Source: Algoriphagus sp.
GTDB taxonomy: Bacteria > Bacteroidota > Bacteroidia > Cytophagales > Cyclobacteriaceae
Reading direction: 5' to 3'
DNA: 64,000 nucleotides
NCBI RefSeq assembly: GCF_024305035.1
Contig: NZ_JAMWZB010000009.1
Location: forward strand, 86,834 to 150,833
In this document: positions 27,400 through 37,088 of the stretch, piece by piece
Layout of the letters: the number at the start of each line of letters is the position of its first letter
Numbering within the stretch: position 1 is the first letter of the stretch
Program-made: the position numbers and the translations under genes
Notes under the pieces: model-generated
The model's input: only the letters and a program-made list of their open reading frames with translations
What the model was told of the DNA's origin: nothing
Database searches by the model: none

Positions 27400-29856
27400 A
27401 TGAGATACATTATACTGTTCTTTTGGTCAATCCTCATCACCCAGAGTGTATTTGCCCAAACAGGCACCATCAAAGGTAGGGTCACCGACCAAGCAGGCTC
27501 ACCTTTGGAATTTGTGAATGTCAGCTTGATCGGAACTGGAAAAGGTGCCATCACCGACATAGAAGGGATGTTTTTAATCGACAATGTCCCGAGTGGGGAA
27601 GGAACCATAACGATTTCTTCCATCGGTTTTAGTAAAGAAAGTCAGACCTATTCCCTTTCGGCCGGACAGACCTTGGAACTTAACTTTACCTTAACTGAGT
27701 CACTTCAGGCTTTGCAAACTGTAGAAATCACCGGAAGACGTGAAATTGGCTACGACAATAAAAAAACCTTTTCGGCTACAAAAACTGCATCCTTGATCAA
27801 GGATGTCCCCACATCGATAAACTTTGTCACCAAAGAATTGATGCTGGATCAGGTAGCTTTTACTGTCAACGATGTGGTCAAAAATGTAGCTGGAGTCAAT
27901 CAATACAGTTTTTACAATGATATTACCATTCGAGGATTTCGAGTACAGGGACAGCAAAACTCAGGTACCCTACTCAATGGAATGCGAACGTTTACCAGTT
28001 TTTGGAAACAGCAATTGATCCCTCATATCGAGCGGGTGGAAGTCATCAAAGGACCTGCTTCAGCCCTGTTTGGAAATGCCTCTCCGGGAGGTGCAATAAA
28101 CCGGGTCACCAAAAAACCTTTGGCTGAATCCCGAAAATCCATCTCCACTTCTGTAGGGAGCTTTAATACCATCCGCACCTTGGCTGACTTCACCGGAGCG
28201 ATGACCGAGGACGAAAAATTACTTTACCGTTTGAATATTGGATTTGAGAACACCGACGGTTTCCGGGATTTGCAATTCAGTAGAAATCTGGTTCTCGCAC
28301 CCTCTTTTGCCTTTTTACCTACAGAAAATACCAGTCTAAACTTTGATATCGTCTATCAAGATTCTAAAGGAAGACTGGATCGTGGACAGGCAGCTTTTGG
28401 GAATCGAGATTTGTTTACCACTCCCATCACGACTTCCTTGAGTGCGTCCAATGATTACCTTAATGAAAATACGCTCAACGCTACGGTTTCCTTGCGTCAC
28501 AATTTCTCAGATCGAATCAGTTTCAATAGTACCTATCAGCTTTCCAGCTATACTGAAGACCTCTTAGAGCACCGTACGTCCAATCAGTTTGCAGCTTTGG
28601 GGGATGGAAGTATCGATGACACCAAAGTAGCCATGCGTGTATTTATCCGAAAAAGATCCTGGAACAACAACGCCATCAATAATTACCTCAATGCGGATTT
28701 TGAGCTAGGCAGTGTCAAAAACACCCTTTTGGTTGGACATGATTACTTCAGACAAGAACAGCTTCCCGGTGGATCACAACTAGAAGCCAGAAGCTATTTG
28801 CTTCAAAATGGAGGAACGATCAATTTCTTCAATCCTGCAAATGCCAGCAATTACATTTTAGACGAACAGGGAAACCCAGTAACCAACGTGGCTCATTTTG
28901 ACCTGACCTCCCCAACGGCTAATGGCATCCGGGATATGAGTAAGTACAGTTACACTACCCGTACCTTTAACCAATTCCTCCAGCAGTCTCATGGAATTTA
29001 CATCCAAAACCAGTCTGAAATCGGTGATTTGAAAGTTTTGCTTGGATTAAGACAGGAGTATTTTACCGATAACCTCAATTACAATAGCCCCGGGGAAGTG
29101 GTGGTGGATCAGAAAGCCCTTTTGCCCCGAGTAGGTTTGGTGTATACCCTTAATCCCTCTATCAACCTTTACGGTACCTTTGTGCAGGGATATCAACCGC
29201 AGAGTGCAGCCGCAGTGATCAACCCCGACGCAGGAGGACCCTTCGATCCGCTGACCAGTGAAATGATGGAAGTGGGAGCTAAATCGGAATGGTTCAATAA
29301 AAGAGTAAGTGGAACCCTTTCGTTCTACCAGATCGTCGAGCGAGGTGGTTTGTACAATGCCAATGATCCTGCAAACCCGGAGCGACTGGTTCAATTAGGC
29401 GAGGAACAGTCTCGTGGCCTCGAGCTCAATGTAACGGGAAACATTCTGCCCAACTGGTCTTTGGTCGCTGGCTACGCTTTTAACGATGCCAAAATCACCG
29501 AGGCAGAAAACGAAGCCGTAATTGGAAGGCAAAAACCAAATGCTCCCAAGAATACGGCAAACTTCTGGTCAAAATACATTTTCGAAAATGGTTCCTTAAA
29601 TGGATTAGGAGTAGGTTTGGGTTACAATTATGTGTCAGATCGATTTGGATCCATCGTTTCAGGAGATCAACCGGATATCTTCCCTTCCTACGGGATTGTA
29701 GACGCGGCCTTGTATTACAAGTTGGACAAAGTACAGTTTCAAGTCAATGTCAATAACCTCTTCAATGACATCTATTGGGTGGGTGGCTACGATGTCATCC
29801 GGGCATTTCCTGGAAGTCCTCGAAGCATTATGACTACTGTTTCCTATACCTTCTAA
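27400..29856 (+). CDS. TonB-dependent siderophore receptor
   Basis: 818-residue outer-membrane receptor for ferric siderophores. Signal peptide (MRYIILFFWSILITQSVFAQ), CarboxypepD-like domain (about 22-105, GTIKGRVTDQAGSPLEFVNVSL), plug (LIKDVPTSINFVTKELMLDQ, DITIRGFRVQGQQNSG, IERVEVIKGPASALFGNASPGGAINRVTKKP) and a barrel with the C-terminal Phe (MTTVSYTF). The RGF and GPASALFG features are those of FhuA/FpvA-type siderophore receptors. Two Fur-like boxes flank its promoter, and a PepSY protein follows by 15 bases. Confidence 0.93.
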   Translation: MRYIILFFWSILITQSVFAQTGTIKGRVTDQAGSPLEFVNVSLIGTGKGAITDIEGMFLIDNVPSGEGTITISSIGFSKESQTYSLSAGQTLELNFTLTESLQALQTVEITGRREIGYDNKKTFSATKTASLIKDVPTSINFVTKELMLDQVAFTVNDVVKNVAGVNQYSFYNDITIRGFRVQGQQNSGTLLNGMRTFTSFWKQQLIPHIERVEVIKGPASALFGNASPGGAINRVTKKPLAESRKSISTSVGSFNTIRTLADFTGAMTEDEKLLYRLNIGFENTDGFRDLQFSRNLVLAPSFAFLPTENTSLNFDIVYQDSKGRLDRGQAAFGNRDLFTTPITTSLSASNDYLNENTLNATVSLRHNFSDRISFNSTYQLSSYTEDLLEHRTSNQFAALGDGSIDDTKVAMRVFIRKRSWNNNAINNYLNADFELGSVKNTLLVGHDYFRQEQLPGGSQLEARSYLLQNGGTINFFNPANASNYILDEQGNPVTNVAHFDLTSPTANGIRDMSKYSYTTRTFNQFLQQSHGIYIQNQSEIGDLKVLLGLRQEYFTDNLNYNSPGEVVVDQKALLPRVGLVYTLNPSINLYGTFVQGYQPQSAAAVINPDAGGPFDPLTSEMMEVGAKSEWFNKRVSGTLSFYQIVERGGLYNANDPANPERLVQLGEEQSRGLELNVTGNILPNWSLVAGYAFNDAKITEAENEAVIGRQKPNAPKNTANFWSKYIFENGSLNGLGVGLGYNYVSDRFGSIVSGDQPDIFPSYGIVDAALYYKLDKVQFQVNVNNLFNDIYWVGGYDVIRAFPGSPRSIMTTVSYTF

Positions 29857-29871
29857 ACCCAACTAAAATCA

Positions 29872-31170
29872 GTGAAGCTGAATAAACGAGTTTTATTTCA
29901 GGTCCATAGCTGGATTGGTATCAAGTTAAGCATACTATTTTTTATAGTATGCTTTTCTGGTACCCTAGCTACCCTGAGCAACGAAATGGATTGGTTATAC
30001 TATCCCGGCTTAAGAGCTACAAGTGGGGAAGGAAAAAGGGCTCCTTACAATGACCTGGTCCATGCCGTACAGCAGGCTTTTCCCCATGGAGATCTCACCT
30101 ATTGGATCATGCCCGAAGAACCTTACCTGAATGATATAGCCTATGTTCAAGTAGGAGAACAAAGGCATTATGTATTTGTGGATCCGGTCCAAGCTAAAGT
30201 AACAGGAAGTACTACGGTCACTTTCCAACGATTTTTCAGGGATTTTCACTATTACCTCTTTATGCCTTTTTACCAGTTTGGCTATTTCATTGTCCTGGTA
30301 TTTGCCTTTTTTCTGTTGATCGCCCTGCTTACAGCCTTGGTTTTTTATAAAAAGTGGTGGAAAAAATTCAGCGATCTCAAAACCGGAAAAGGCCCATTGG
30401 TTTTCTTTAGAAGCTTACATCGGGTGGTCGGGCTTTGGTCCATTCCCTTTGCCATACTTTTTTCAGTAACGGGGATTTGGTATTTCACCGAGCGTACGAA
30501 TCTTGCCGAGGTATCCAGCCGCTCCAATCCCCCCTCACCCAAACTCTCTGAAAAAGATCATCCGTTTTCCGATACCATTTCCCTGACGTATCAATACGAT
30601 TACGATGCGGCAGTAGCTTTGGCTAAACAGGAAATTCCAACCCTTAAAATAGGGGGAATTGTCCCGGGCAACAGCACGAGTAGTCCGATCTACCTTCGAG
30701 GAAAAAGCCATGTTCCTTTGGTACGGAAGCGCTCCAATCGGGTATGGATAGATCCGGTTACCCAAAATGTGGCTGGAGTCCAAAAAGCAGAAGAAATACC
30801 TACGGTAATGTATCTCAATGATATCGCTGATCCACTTCATTTTGGAAACTGGGGAGGCTTGACCACTAAGCTCATTTGGTTCCTTGCGGGCTTATCCATC
30901 TCAGGCCTGATCGTAACCGGTATCTGGATAGCACTCAAGCGTCAACTGAAAAAAGTGATCCAAGATGGCCAACCCGTAGTAGGGTATTGGAAGTACCTCA
31001 ATTGGGCAATCTCACTGCTGATACTCGGATTTATGTATTATTTTATGCTTTGGCGCTATTCCCTTTCTTGGTCTTCCCTTTCCTTAGTTAGCCTGACTTT
31101 AGGACTTTTTGCCGGGCTGATCTGGTATGTATTTGAGTATCGATTGAAAAAATCGGCCAGGAAAGGATAG
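29872..31170 (+). CDS. PepSY-associated TM protein (FegB/SufE-type ferrisiderophore reductase-like)
   Basis: Inner-membrane protein of 432 residues with four or more helices (about 12-30, 140-163, 187-210, 335-357, with two more near the C-terminus) and a large periplasmic PepSY region. GTG start at 29872; the first residues (MKLNKRVLFQVHSWIGIKLSILFFIV) match the family, with His residues in HSW and SLHRVVGLW likely binding heme. Members reduce or release iron from siderophores after import. It is co-transcribed with the siderophore receptor, so the pair forms an iron-uptake unit. Confidence 0.88.
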   Translation: MKLNKRVLFQVHSWIGIKLSILFFIVCFSGTLATLSNEMDWLYYPGLRATSGEGKRAPYNDLVHAVQQAFPHGDLTYWIMPEEPYLNDIAYVQVGEQRHYVFVDPVQAKVTGSTTVTFQRFFRDFHYYLFMPFYQFGYFIVLVFAFFLLIALLTALVFYKKWWKKFSDLKTGKGPLVFFRSLHRVVGLWSIPFAILFSVTGIWYFTERTNLAEVSSRSNPPSPKLSEKDHPFSDTISLTYQYDYDAAVALAKQEIPTLKIGGIVPGNSTSSPIYLRGKSHVPLVRKRSNRVWIDPVTQNVAGVQKAEEIPTVMYLNDIADPLHFGNWGGLTTKLIWFLAGLSISGLIVTGIWIALKRQLKKVIQDGQPVVGYWKYLNWAISLLILGFMYYFMLWRYSLSWSSLSLVSLTLGLFAGLIWYVFEYRLKKSARKG

Positions 31171-31201
31171 CTAAAAATCCAACAGGCAAAAGAAAAGGAT
31201 A

Positions 31202-31233
31202 AACACCCCAATTCCTAAGACTTGGGGTGTTTC
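31202..31233. terminator. bidirectional rho-independent terminator
   Basis: AAACACCCCAA and TTGGGGTGTTT form a perfect 11-bp stem around a 10-base loop, between the convergent PepSY gene and nosY. It can end both transcripts. Confidence 0.7.
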
Positions 31234-31245
31234 AACCTATCTAAC

Positions 31246-32013
31246 CTAAAAATCACGTTTTTTGAATTTCAGCAAGGCCAGCATCGACGGGAGCAAAACC
31301 CAAAGCATGAGCGTTCCTCCTGCAAGCGCAACACCAAAAATTTCAGAGAAAAACTGTTGGAAAAAGGCCCCTGTATAGCCCATCAAAGCTGAAATATCCA
31401 ATTGCATCAGCATCAATACTCTTCCCAAGTCCACCGGATTGAGCATCATCAAAACCAACGTGGTCTTCTCCAAAGGATAATCAGCAAAACTGTAAATGAG
31501 GTAAAGGACCAAGCCATCGTAGACCAGTGAGAAATAAATCCAAAGCGAAAGACTGATTCCAATCGCCTTTGCCTTGTCTCGGGTATACACACTGGCCAAA
31601 AAGGCAAATCCTGCAAAAACAGCACTCAGCACCACCCCGACAAGGAGCAAGGTAAGTAAACTGGAGTCTGCTCCCCATACGAACATGGGCAAGCCAAACC
31701 CCACAATCAAAGCCAAACTCAGCATCAGTATCACCGCCAAAAGTTGACTCAAAAACACATGAATCCGCTTGACCGGTTGAGCCAGCATCAACTCGATAAA
31801 TTCCAGGTTATTGAAGAAGTGAGTCGTTGCAAATACCGCTGAAATGAGCGGGACAATCATAATCATAATATTCATCAGACTGAGGGAAACTTTTCCCAAA
31901 TCATCGGATACCTGATAAATAGAGATGGCGACCAAAACCATAAATAGTGTGTAAATCAGCGCAAAGCGAGATTTCACCATATCGTAGAGTGCGTATTTCA
32001 ATAGCTTAAACAT
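31246..32013 (-). CDS. nosY: NosY, ABC transporter permease for NosZ maturation
   Basis: 255-residue integral membrane permease with six helices (MFKLLKYALYDMVKSRFALIYTLFMVLVAI at the start). It forms with NosF the ABC exporter that supplies the sulfur species needed to assemble the CuZ centre of NosZ. Assignment rests on the permease fold (ABC-2 type) plus its position after nosF with an 8-base overlap. It is the last gene of the nos cluster and ends at the bidirectional terminator. Confidence 0.9.
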   Translation of the reverse strand: MFKLLKYALYDMVKSRFALIYTLFMVLVAISIYQVSDDLGKVSLSLMNIMIMIVPLISAVFATTHFFNNLEFIELMLAQPVKRIHVFLSQLLAVILMLSLALIVGFGLPMFVWGADSSLLTLLLVGVVLSAVFAGFAFLASVYTRDKAKAIGISLSLWIYFSLVYDGLVLYLIYSFADYPLEKTTLVLMMLNPVDLGRVLMLMQLDISALMGYTGAFFQQFFSEIFGVALAGGTLMLWVLLPSMLALLKFKKRDF

Positions 32014-32749
32014 GACTCAAGGATTTTTTAGCTGTGTTTTTTTTTAATGTCCATTGCATCAGTTTGGCAATGGCTGGAGAAAATCGATCCTCATCGGTGA
32101 TTTCTTTGAGGCTTTCGATTGTATCTGCAAAGAAGACCTCACCCTCAAATAAGTAAATCGCCCGATTTGTCAATTCTTCCAAATCACTCAAAATGTGAGA
32201 AGTGATCAGAATTAACTTCCCTGCCTTCCGCTCTTTTTTGATTTTCTTTTTGAGCACCTCTACTGCGATGGGATCCAATCCGGCGGTAGGTTCGTCTAAA
32301 ATCAACACATCCGGAAGGAACAGAAAAGCCAAGGCTGCCGAAACCTTCTGTCGTGTTCCTCCCGAGAGGGTTCCCAGCGCCTTATCCTTCATCCTCTCTA
32401 ATTCGAATTGTTCCATCAGTTCACTATCGTAGCCTTTAATTTCTGGGCGCATATCCTTCATCATGGCAAAGAGTTGCCCGATTTTCATATTGGCCGGATA
32501 GCGTCCAATCTGGGGCATGTACCCGATCAAACTTCGATACTGATGATTCCCTTGGACCGGAATTCCCTTGACCAGAATCTCCCCCTGATCCGGAATGACC
32601 ATGCCAAGGAGAGTCTTAATCAGCGTGGTTTTCCCACTTCCGTTTGGTCCCATGATGGCGTAGCTGTTTCCCAACTCAAAATCCAGGGAAAAGTCTTTGA
32701 GTACTTCCAGCTTGCCAAACTTCTTCGATACCTGTTTAACTGAAATCAT
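32006..32749 (-). CDS. nosF: NosF, ABC transporter ATP-binding subunit
   Basis: 247-residue ATPase. Walker A GPNGSGKTTL, the Q-loop region YMPQIGRYP, signature LSGGTRQKVSAA, Walker B ILDEPTAGLDP and the switch His in LITSHILSDLEEL are all present. Paired with NosY for energy-dependent delivery in NosZ maturation. The start overlaps nosD by 14 bases and the end overlaps nosY by 8, so translational coupling is likely. Confidence 0.94.
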   Translation of the reverse strand: MISVKQVSKKFGKLEVLKDFSLDFELGNSYAIMGPNGSGKTTLIKTLLGMVIPDQGEILVKGIPVQGNHQYRSLIGYMPQIGRYPANMKIGQLFAMMKDMRPEIKGYDSELMEQFELERMKDKALGTLSGGTRQKVSAALAFLFLPDVLILDEPTAGLDPIAVEVLKKKIKKERKAGKLILITSHILSDLEELTNRAIYLFEGEVFFADTIESLKEITDEDRFSPAIAKLMQWTLKKNTAKKSLSHV

Positions 32750-33974
32750 AAGGCTTCATTTTAGGTGATTCATCCATCATATCCTCCGGAGTCAGGGTGG
32801 GTAAAATTTTCTCCATTTTATCGAGTAGATTGACCATAAAACTCCGCCACAAAATGACCGAAGCTGGAATTTTTTCTACAATGACCGAGTATAAATTGAT
32901 TGGGCGAAAGGGTACATCCCCAAGACTGTCCCGATCCAGGTCATAGCCCTCGTATTTATCCCAATAGTTTTCGGTCAGGGTATTGAGCACCACAGACCCA
33001 TTGGTACTGATGTCGAATGTATTATTAGTGAAATTATTGGCTTGAAAAAGGTTTTGATCGCAGGATGCCATGAGCTTCAATGCCCAGCCGTTTTCTTGGA
33101 AAGTATTTTCTTCAAAGTCTATCCGACTACTGCCTTCCATGTAGATCCCGATGGTATTTTTAAGGAAAATATTTCCAATCACCTTGCTGTCAGCGATATC
33201 CTTAAGCAAAATCCCGTAGGAACTCGCCCCCCAATTTTCCTCAAATCGATTTTCTTGCATCAGGACATTTTTGGTGTACATGACTGCCACCCCAGCCCCA
33301 TTTTGACGAAAGGTATTCCGGATGTAGCTATTATCATGGGCAAACATAAAATGTAAGCCATAGCGCATATTTCGTTCAATTCGGTTTTCCTTGGCTTGAG
33401 AATCGGTAACGAACTCCAAATAAATGCCATCCCGGTGTCCAGAAACTTGGTTGTTTGCAATGACCGAATAGGAACATTTCCAGAGGTGAATGCCATTGCC
33501 CACTTCAAATTCCCGCTCGGAAGTTGCATTGATCGTATTGCCAAGAATGGTAAGACGCTTGGAGTTGGAGAAGTGAAGTCCAAAAAATGTCTCCTCAAGA
33601 ATATTATTTCTGATGATACAATCCTGAGAGTCAAAGAACTTGATTCCAGCAGAATCCTCCATATTGGATTTTCCGGTATTGATGATTTTGAGTCCTTCGA
33701 TGAGAATATCTTTGCCGGCTACTAAAATCACATTTCCTTTTCCTTGTCCATCAAGGACTGGATAATTTTCCCCGATAAGCGAAATAGACTTTCGGATGAC
33801 GATACCGGATTCGGGATAATGCCCACTTTCCAAAATCACCGTGTCCCCCGGGAGGGCCCGATCCACGCCCCGCTGGATCGATTGGCCGGCTTTAACCCGA
33901 ATTTGACCTGCATTCAAATCCACCGAAATGCAGCAAAAAAGAAGGAATAACGAGAGGCTTATTAGCTTGTTCAT
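32736..33974 (-). CDS. nosD: NosD, periplasmic copper-binding maturation protein
   Basis: 412 residues with a signal peptide (MNKLISLSLFLLFCCISVDLN). The mature protein is a right-handed beta-helix of CASH/PbH1 repeats (repeated units such as SIRNN..F..NSKRLTILGNTI, ENRFEENWGASSYGILLKDIADSKVIGN). NosD acts with NosF and NosY to load the CuZ site of nitrous oxide reductase. Part of the nosZ-?-L-D-F-Y operon, overlapping nosF. Confidence 0.93.
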   Translation of the reverse strand: MNKLISLSLFLLFCCISVDLNAGQIRVKAGQSIQRGVDRALPGDTVILESGHYPESGIVIRKSISLIGENYPVLDGQGKGNVILVAGKDILIEGLKIINTGKSNMEDSAGIKFFDSQDCIIRNNILEETFFGLHFSNSKRLTILGNTINATSEREFEVGNGIHLWKCSYSVIANNQVSGHRDGIYLEFVTDSQAKENRIERNMRYGLHFMFAHDNSYIRNTFRQNGAGVAVMYTKNVLMQENRFEENWGASSYGILLKDIADSKVIGNIFLKNTIGIYMEGSSRIDFEENTFQENGWALKLMASCDQNLFQANNFTNNTFDISTNGSVVLNTLTENYWDKYEGYDLDRDSLGDVPFRPINLYSVIVEKIPASVILWRSFMVNLLDKMEKILPTLTPEDMMDESPKMKPYDFS

Positions 33975-33995
33975 GATTTCTTGAATCTAGTTCAA

Positions 33996-34430
33996 CTATT
34001 TGAATTGGGTGACCAATTCTCCCCAAGCGAGGTAAACTCCTCCCTTTTTCATTTTATGATTCTCCAGTAATTCGAAGTCAGGAAAAGCAACGACTTGGCT
34101 TGCCATAGGCGTTTTGAATTCATCGGATTTGAGGTAAAAGGCATAATTGGCATCCAATAAGGTCCCGGGGTTAAGGTAATCGGTGACCAAAATATGTTTA
34201 AAACTAGAGCCTTGCCCCTCTTCTGAATGCAGGTATTCCATAAGGCAATTCAGGTCATCGAAAATGTAAATTTTGCCTTTTTCGGTTACCAGTTCAGCTC
34301 CGAATTTAGGATCCATCAACTTCATCTTGCAATGATGGCAAGCATCTTGACCGTAATTGATGGGCCTGGGATCTGCAGCGCAGGAGGCGAGTAAGACCGC
34401 AAGACTGAGGATTGAAAGGAGTTGTTTCAT
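33996..34430 (-). CDS. nosL: NosL, copper-chaperone lipoprotein
   Basis: 144 residues. The start at 34430 (MKQLLSILSLAVLLASCAAD) gives a lipobox LLASC, so the mature protein is an outer- or inner-membrane lipoprotein; a longer upstream reading overlaps the previous gene and has no signal. The NosL motif DACHHCKMKLMDPKFGAEL contains the Cu(I)-binding Cys and Met residues. NosL delivers copper to NosZ. Located between the small membrane gene and nosD. Confidence 0.93.
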   Translation of the reverse strand: MKQLLSILSLAVLLASCAADPRPINYGQDACHHCKMKLMDPKFGAELVTEKGKIYIFDDLNCLMEYLHSEEGQGSSFKHILVTDYLNPGTLLDANYAFYLKSDEFKTPMASQVVAFPDFELLENHKMKKGGVYLAWGELVTQFK

Positions 34431-34470
34431 GATTTCTAGGATTAAAGGGTAAGTAGTAAGCAAGAGGAGA

Positions 34471-35049
34471 TTAGGTGATTTTAGTGTTCTTCCTATCTCG
34501 GATGATGGCAACCAAAAGCAGAGCCACTCCTCCCATCAAAATCCAACTGCCGGTATCCGGGCCAGAATATGCTAGAAAATTGAGCAGTTCTTTGTAGCCG
34601 ACCAAGGGAGGCTGATAAGTCATATCCGGCACTTTGATCGCCGCTTTCGGGTCGAGATTATGTCCATAATCATAGCCCCAGAGGTACATGTCTACCAACA
34701 CGGCCAGGCCAAACAAGCTCATCAAAGCTAAAAACCCGTTGAGGGACCATCGCTTTCCGATCCAAGCGGCCAAAACTCCCAGCCCGAAGAGCACTCCGAT
34801 GATGTATTTGAGGTAGAGGAATTCGGGAAACATTTCCTCCCCGATATGCTTCATTCCAATGTAGTGATTGACTCCATTGATGGTGTCCACATTGCCACTG
34901 AGGTGGTCGATCCAGATTTTCATATTGAGTCCCTCAGGGTATTGAGGAGCCCAAAGACTAATCTGCCAAAGGGGGGTAAAATAGGCTGGAATGATCGTCA
35001 AAGCCGCAATCAAAATCAGCAGCCGGTTGGAGTTGGATAGCATTTTCAT
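34471..35049 (-). CDS. nos-cluster membrane protein, function unknown
   Basis: 192 residues with four predicted helices (about 9-27, 82-101, 104-124, 169-186) and a periplasmic loop with the segment GVNHYIGMKHIGEEMFPEF, which contains His and Met residues that could bind copper. It lies 58 bases after nosZ and 40 before nosL on the same strand. Genes of this type sit beside nosZ in clade II clusters of Bacteroidetes, as far as I know, but the role is not established. A helper in copper handling or NosZ electron transfer is an inference. Confidence 0.8.
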   Translation of the reverse strand: MKMLSNSNRLLILIAALTIIPAYFTPLWQISLWAPQYPEGLNMKIWIDHLSGNVDTINGVNHYIGMKHIGEEMFPEFLYLKYIIGVLFGLGVLAAWIGKRWSLNGFLALMSLFGLAVLVDMYLWGYDYGHNLDPKAAIKVPDMTYQPPLVGYKELLNFLAYSGPDTGSWILMGGVALLLVAIIRDRKNTKIT

Positions 35050-35107
35050 AGTGAAGGGAGGAAAACCGCCAGCCTTTTATGATTGGCGATTTTCCTGTTA
35101 AGTGAAC

Positions 35108-37066
35108 TTATTCAGCGTCTCCTGTCGAATAACTCAGCGGCACATTGGCGCCCTTGGGAGATACCCGGAGGTAACCCTGCATTTCTTGGTGAAGGGCAGA
35201 ACAGAAGTCTGTACAGTAGAATGGGAATACCCCTACTCGATCGGGAACCCACTTCAGCGTGGAAGTTTCTCCTGGCATAATCAGCAATTCAGCGGTATTG
35301 GCACCTTTGATGGCAAATCCATGGGGTACATCCCAGTCTTGCTCCAAATTGGTGACGTGGAAATAAACCTCATCTCCTACGTGAACTCCTTCGATATTAT
35401 CCGGTCTGAAATTGGATCGGATAGAGGTCATGTACACATGGACTTCATTTCCATTTCGCTCCACACGGGCATCATTGATGCCTTTAAGGGCATGCGGACT
35501 TTGGTTATTTTCAATGGGGTAAAATTTGACCTGACGATCTTTGATCAAGCTGGCCGGAAAAGCCTCTGCATAGTGAGGCTCCCCGATGGTAGGGAAGTCC
35601 AAAAGCAATTGCATCTTATCTCCTGAAATATCGTAAAGCTGTGCGGAGTGAGCCAATTCCGGACCCGTGGGCAAGTAGCGGTCTTTGGTGATTTTGTTGT
35701 AAGCCACCATGTACTTTCCATGCGGTTTTCCAGTAGGTCCTCCAGGTACACTCAAGTGACCCACAGAATAATAAGTAGGCACTCGATCCAAAACCTCTAG
35801 GGTTTCAATATTCCACTTTACAATTTCAGAGGACACAAACATGGAGGTGTAGGCATTTCCTTTTCCATCAAATTCAGTGTGCAAGGGGCCTAATCCGGGT
35901 TTTTGAACTTCACCATGAAGAACCGATTCGTATTTCAAAACTGGCATTCCGTTGATGTCGCCTTCGAAGTCCCCGTTTTCAATTGCGGCAAGCATTTTTG
36001 TGAAGGAAAATACAGGAATGATGGCTGCTAATTTTCCGGAACCGATAATGTATTCCCCTGTAGGATCGGTGTCAGTTCCATGAGGAGACTTGGGACAGGG
36101 AATGAAATACACGATATCTTTGAGTACCGTCGGATCAAGCGTTAGTACTTCTTCGATGATTTCTGAGCTTGCAGAGTGGGTTGCCTCATCCCATTTGTTG
36201 TGGGCGTATTTTACTTTTCGGGTAGTACCCTTACCTGCTTTGACATATTCTTCCGCTTTTTTCCAGTTAACGGCCATAATAAAATCCTTGTCCTTTTGGG
36301 AAGCATTCACTTCCAAAAGCGTATGGGCCATTTCGGTATTGTAAGTAGAAAAGAAAAACCAGCCATGCGATTTGTTTTTACCGGCTCGGGCCAGATCAAA
36401 ATTGAAAGGAGGTGCTTCGATCTGGAAGGCCAGGTCCATATCCCCATGGGTGGGATCCACACTGATAAAGGAAATGTATCCCTTGAAATTATCCTTGTAG
36501 GAGTCGATGGATACGTCCTGCTCTTCCCCTACCGGAACTGAAAATCGGGTACCTGCCACCACATACTCGGTATTTTGAGTGATAAAGGGAGAGGAGTGAT
36601 TTCCAGCAGAATTGGGAATCTCAATGATTTCTACGGTTTTAAAGGTATTCAAATCCACTCGGGCAATCCGTGGGGTATTATTGGCATTGCCAAAAGCCCA
36701 TCGGGCATCGTGTTCGGCATTGGTCGTAGAAATGGCGATGTGGTGTAAATCATCCCAAGGAATAAATCCATGAGCAGTATTGAGCATGGGTTTGGTTTCC
36801 TCTGAATACCCCCATCCATTTTCCGGATGGACCGAAAATACGGGAAGAATCTTCAAAACCCTTCCTGAAGGAAGACCGACAACGGACATCTGTCCATTAA
36901 AGCCACCAGAGACAATGTTGTAAAACTCATCGTGCTCGCCTGGGGCCACATAGACTTTGGAGGCCGCATCTCCTGTGATGGCAGATTGGGCTCCTTTGGG
37001 TTTACATCCGGGTGCCAGTGCCACTGCGATTAAGCCAGCGGCAACCAGCCATGTGTGTGTTTTCAT
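35108..37066 (-). CDS. nosZ: nitrous oxide reductase NosZ, clade II (Sec-type)
   Basis: 652-residue periplasmic enzyme reducing N2O to N2. The N-terminus MKTHTWLVAAGLIAVALAPGC is a Sec signal with a lipobox-like APGC and no twin arginine, the mark of clade II NosZ. The CuZ propeller follows (LHHIAISTTNAEHDARWAF, GNHSSPFIT, SPHGTDTDP, GLGPLHTEFDGKG, TGKPHGKYMVAYNK). The C-terminal cupredoxin domain has the CuA ligands C618, C622, H626 and M629 in CTDFCSALHQEM. All key residues look intact. It heads the nos genes after an unusual repeat-bearing leader. Confidence 0.97.
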   Translation of the reverse strand: MKTHTWLVAAGLIAVALAPGCKPKGAQSAITGDAASKVYVAPGEHDEFYNIVSGGFNGQMSVVGLPSGRVLKILPVFSVHPENGWGYSEETKPMLNTAHGFIPWDDLHHIAISTTNAEHDARWAFGNANNTPRIARVDLNTFKTVEIIEIPNSAGNHSSPFITQNTEYVVAGTRFSVPVGEEQDVSIDSYKDNFKGYISFISVDPTHGDMDLAFQIEAPPFNFDLARAGKNKSHGWFFFSTYNTEMAHTLLEVNASQKDKDFIMAVNWKKAEEYVKAGKGTTRKVKYAHNKWDEATHSASSEIIEEVLTLDPTVLKDIVYFIPCPKSPHGTDTDPTGEYIIGSGKLAAIIPVFSFTKMLAAIENGDFEGDINGMPVLKYESVLHGEVQKPGLGPLHTEFDGKGNAYTSMFVSSEIVKWNIETLEVLDRVPTYYSVGHLSVPGGPTGKPHGKYMVAYNKITKDRYLPTGPELAHSAQLYDISGDKMQLLLDFPTIGEPHYAEAFPASLIKDRQVKFYPIENNQSPHALKGINDARVERNGNEVHVYMTSIRSNFRPDNIEGVHVGDEVYFHVTNLEQDWDVPHGFAIKGANTAELLIMPGETSTLKWVPDRVGVFPFYCTDFCSALHQEMQGYLRVSPKGANVPLSYSTGDAE

Positions 37067-37088
37067 GTGTATATATTTGTTTTTTAGC

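Noticed and set aside
35067..35088. Weak CGCCA/TGGCG hairpin between nosZ and the next gene
   Set aside because: Short 5-bp stem without a strong T-run; may affect mRNA but not convincing as a terminator inside the operon.
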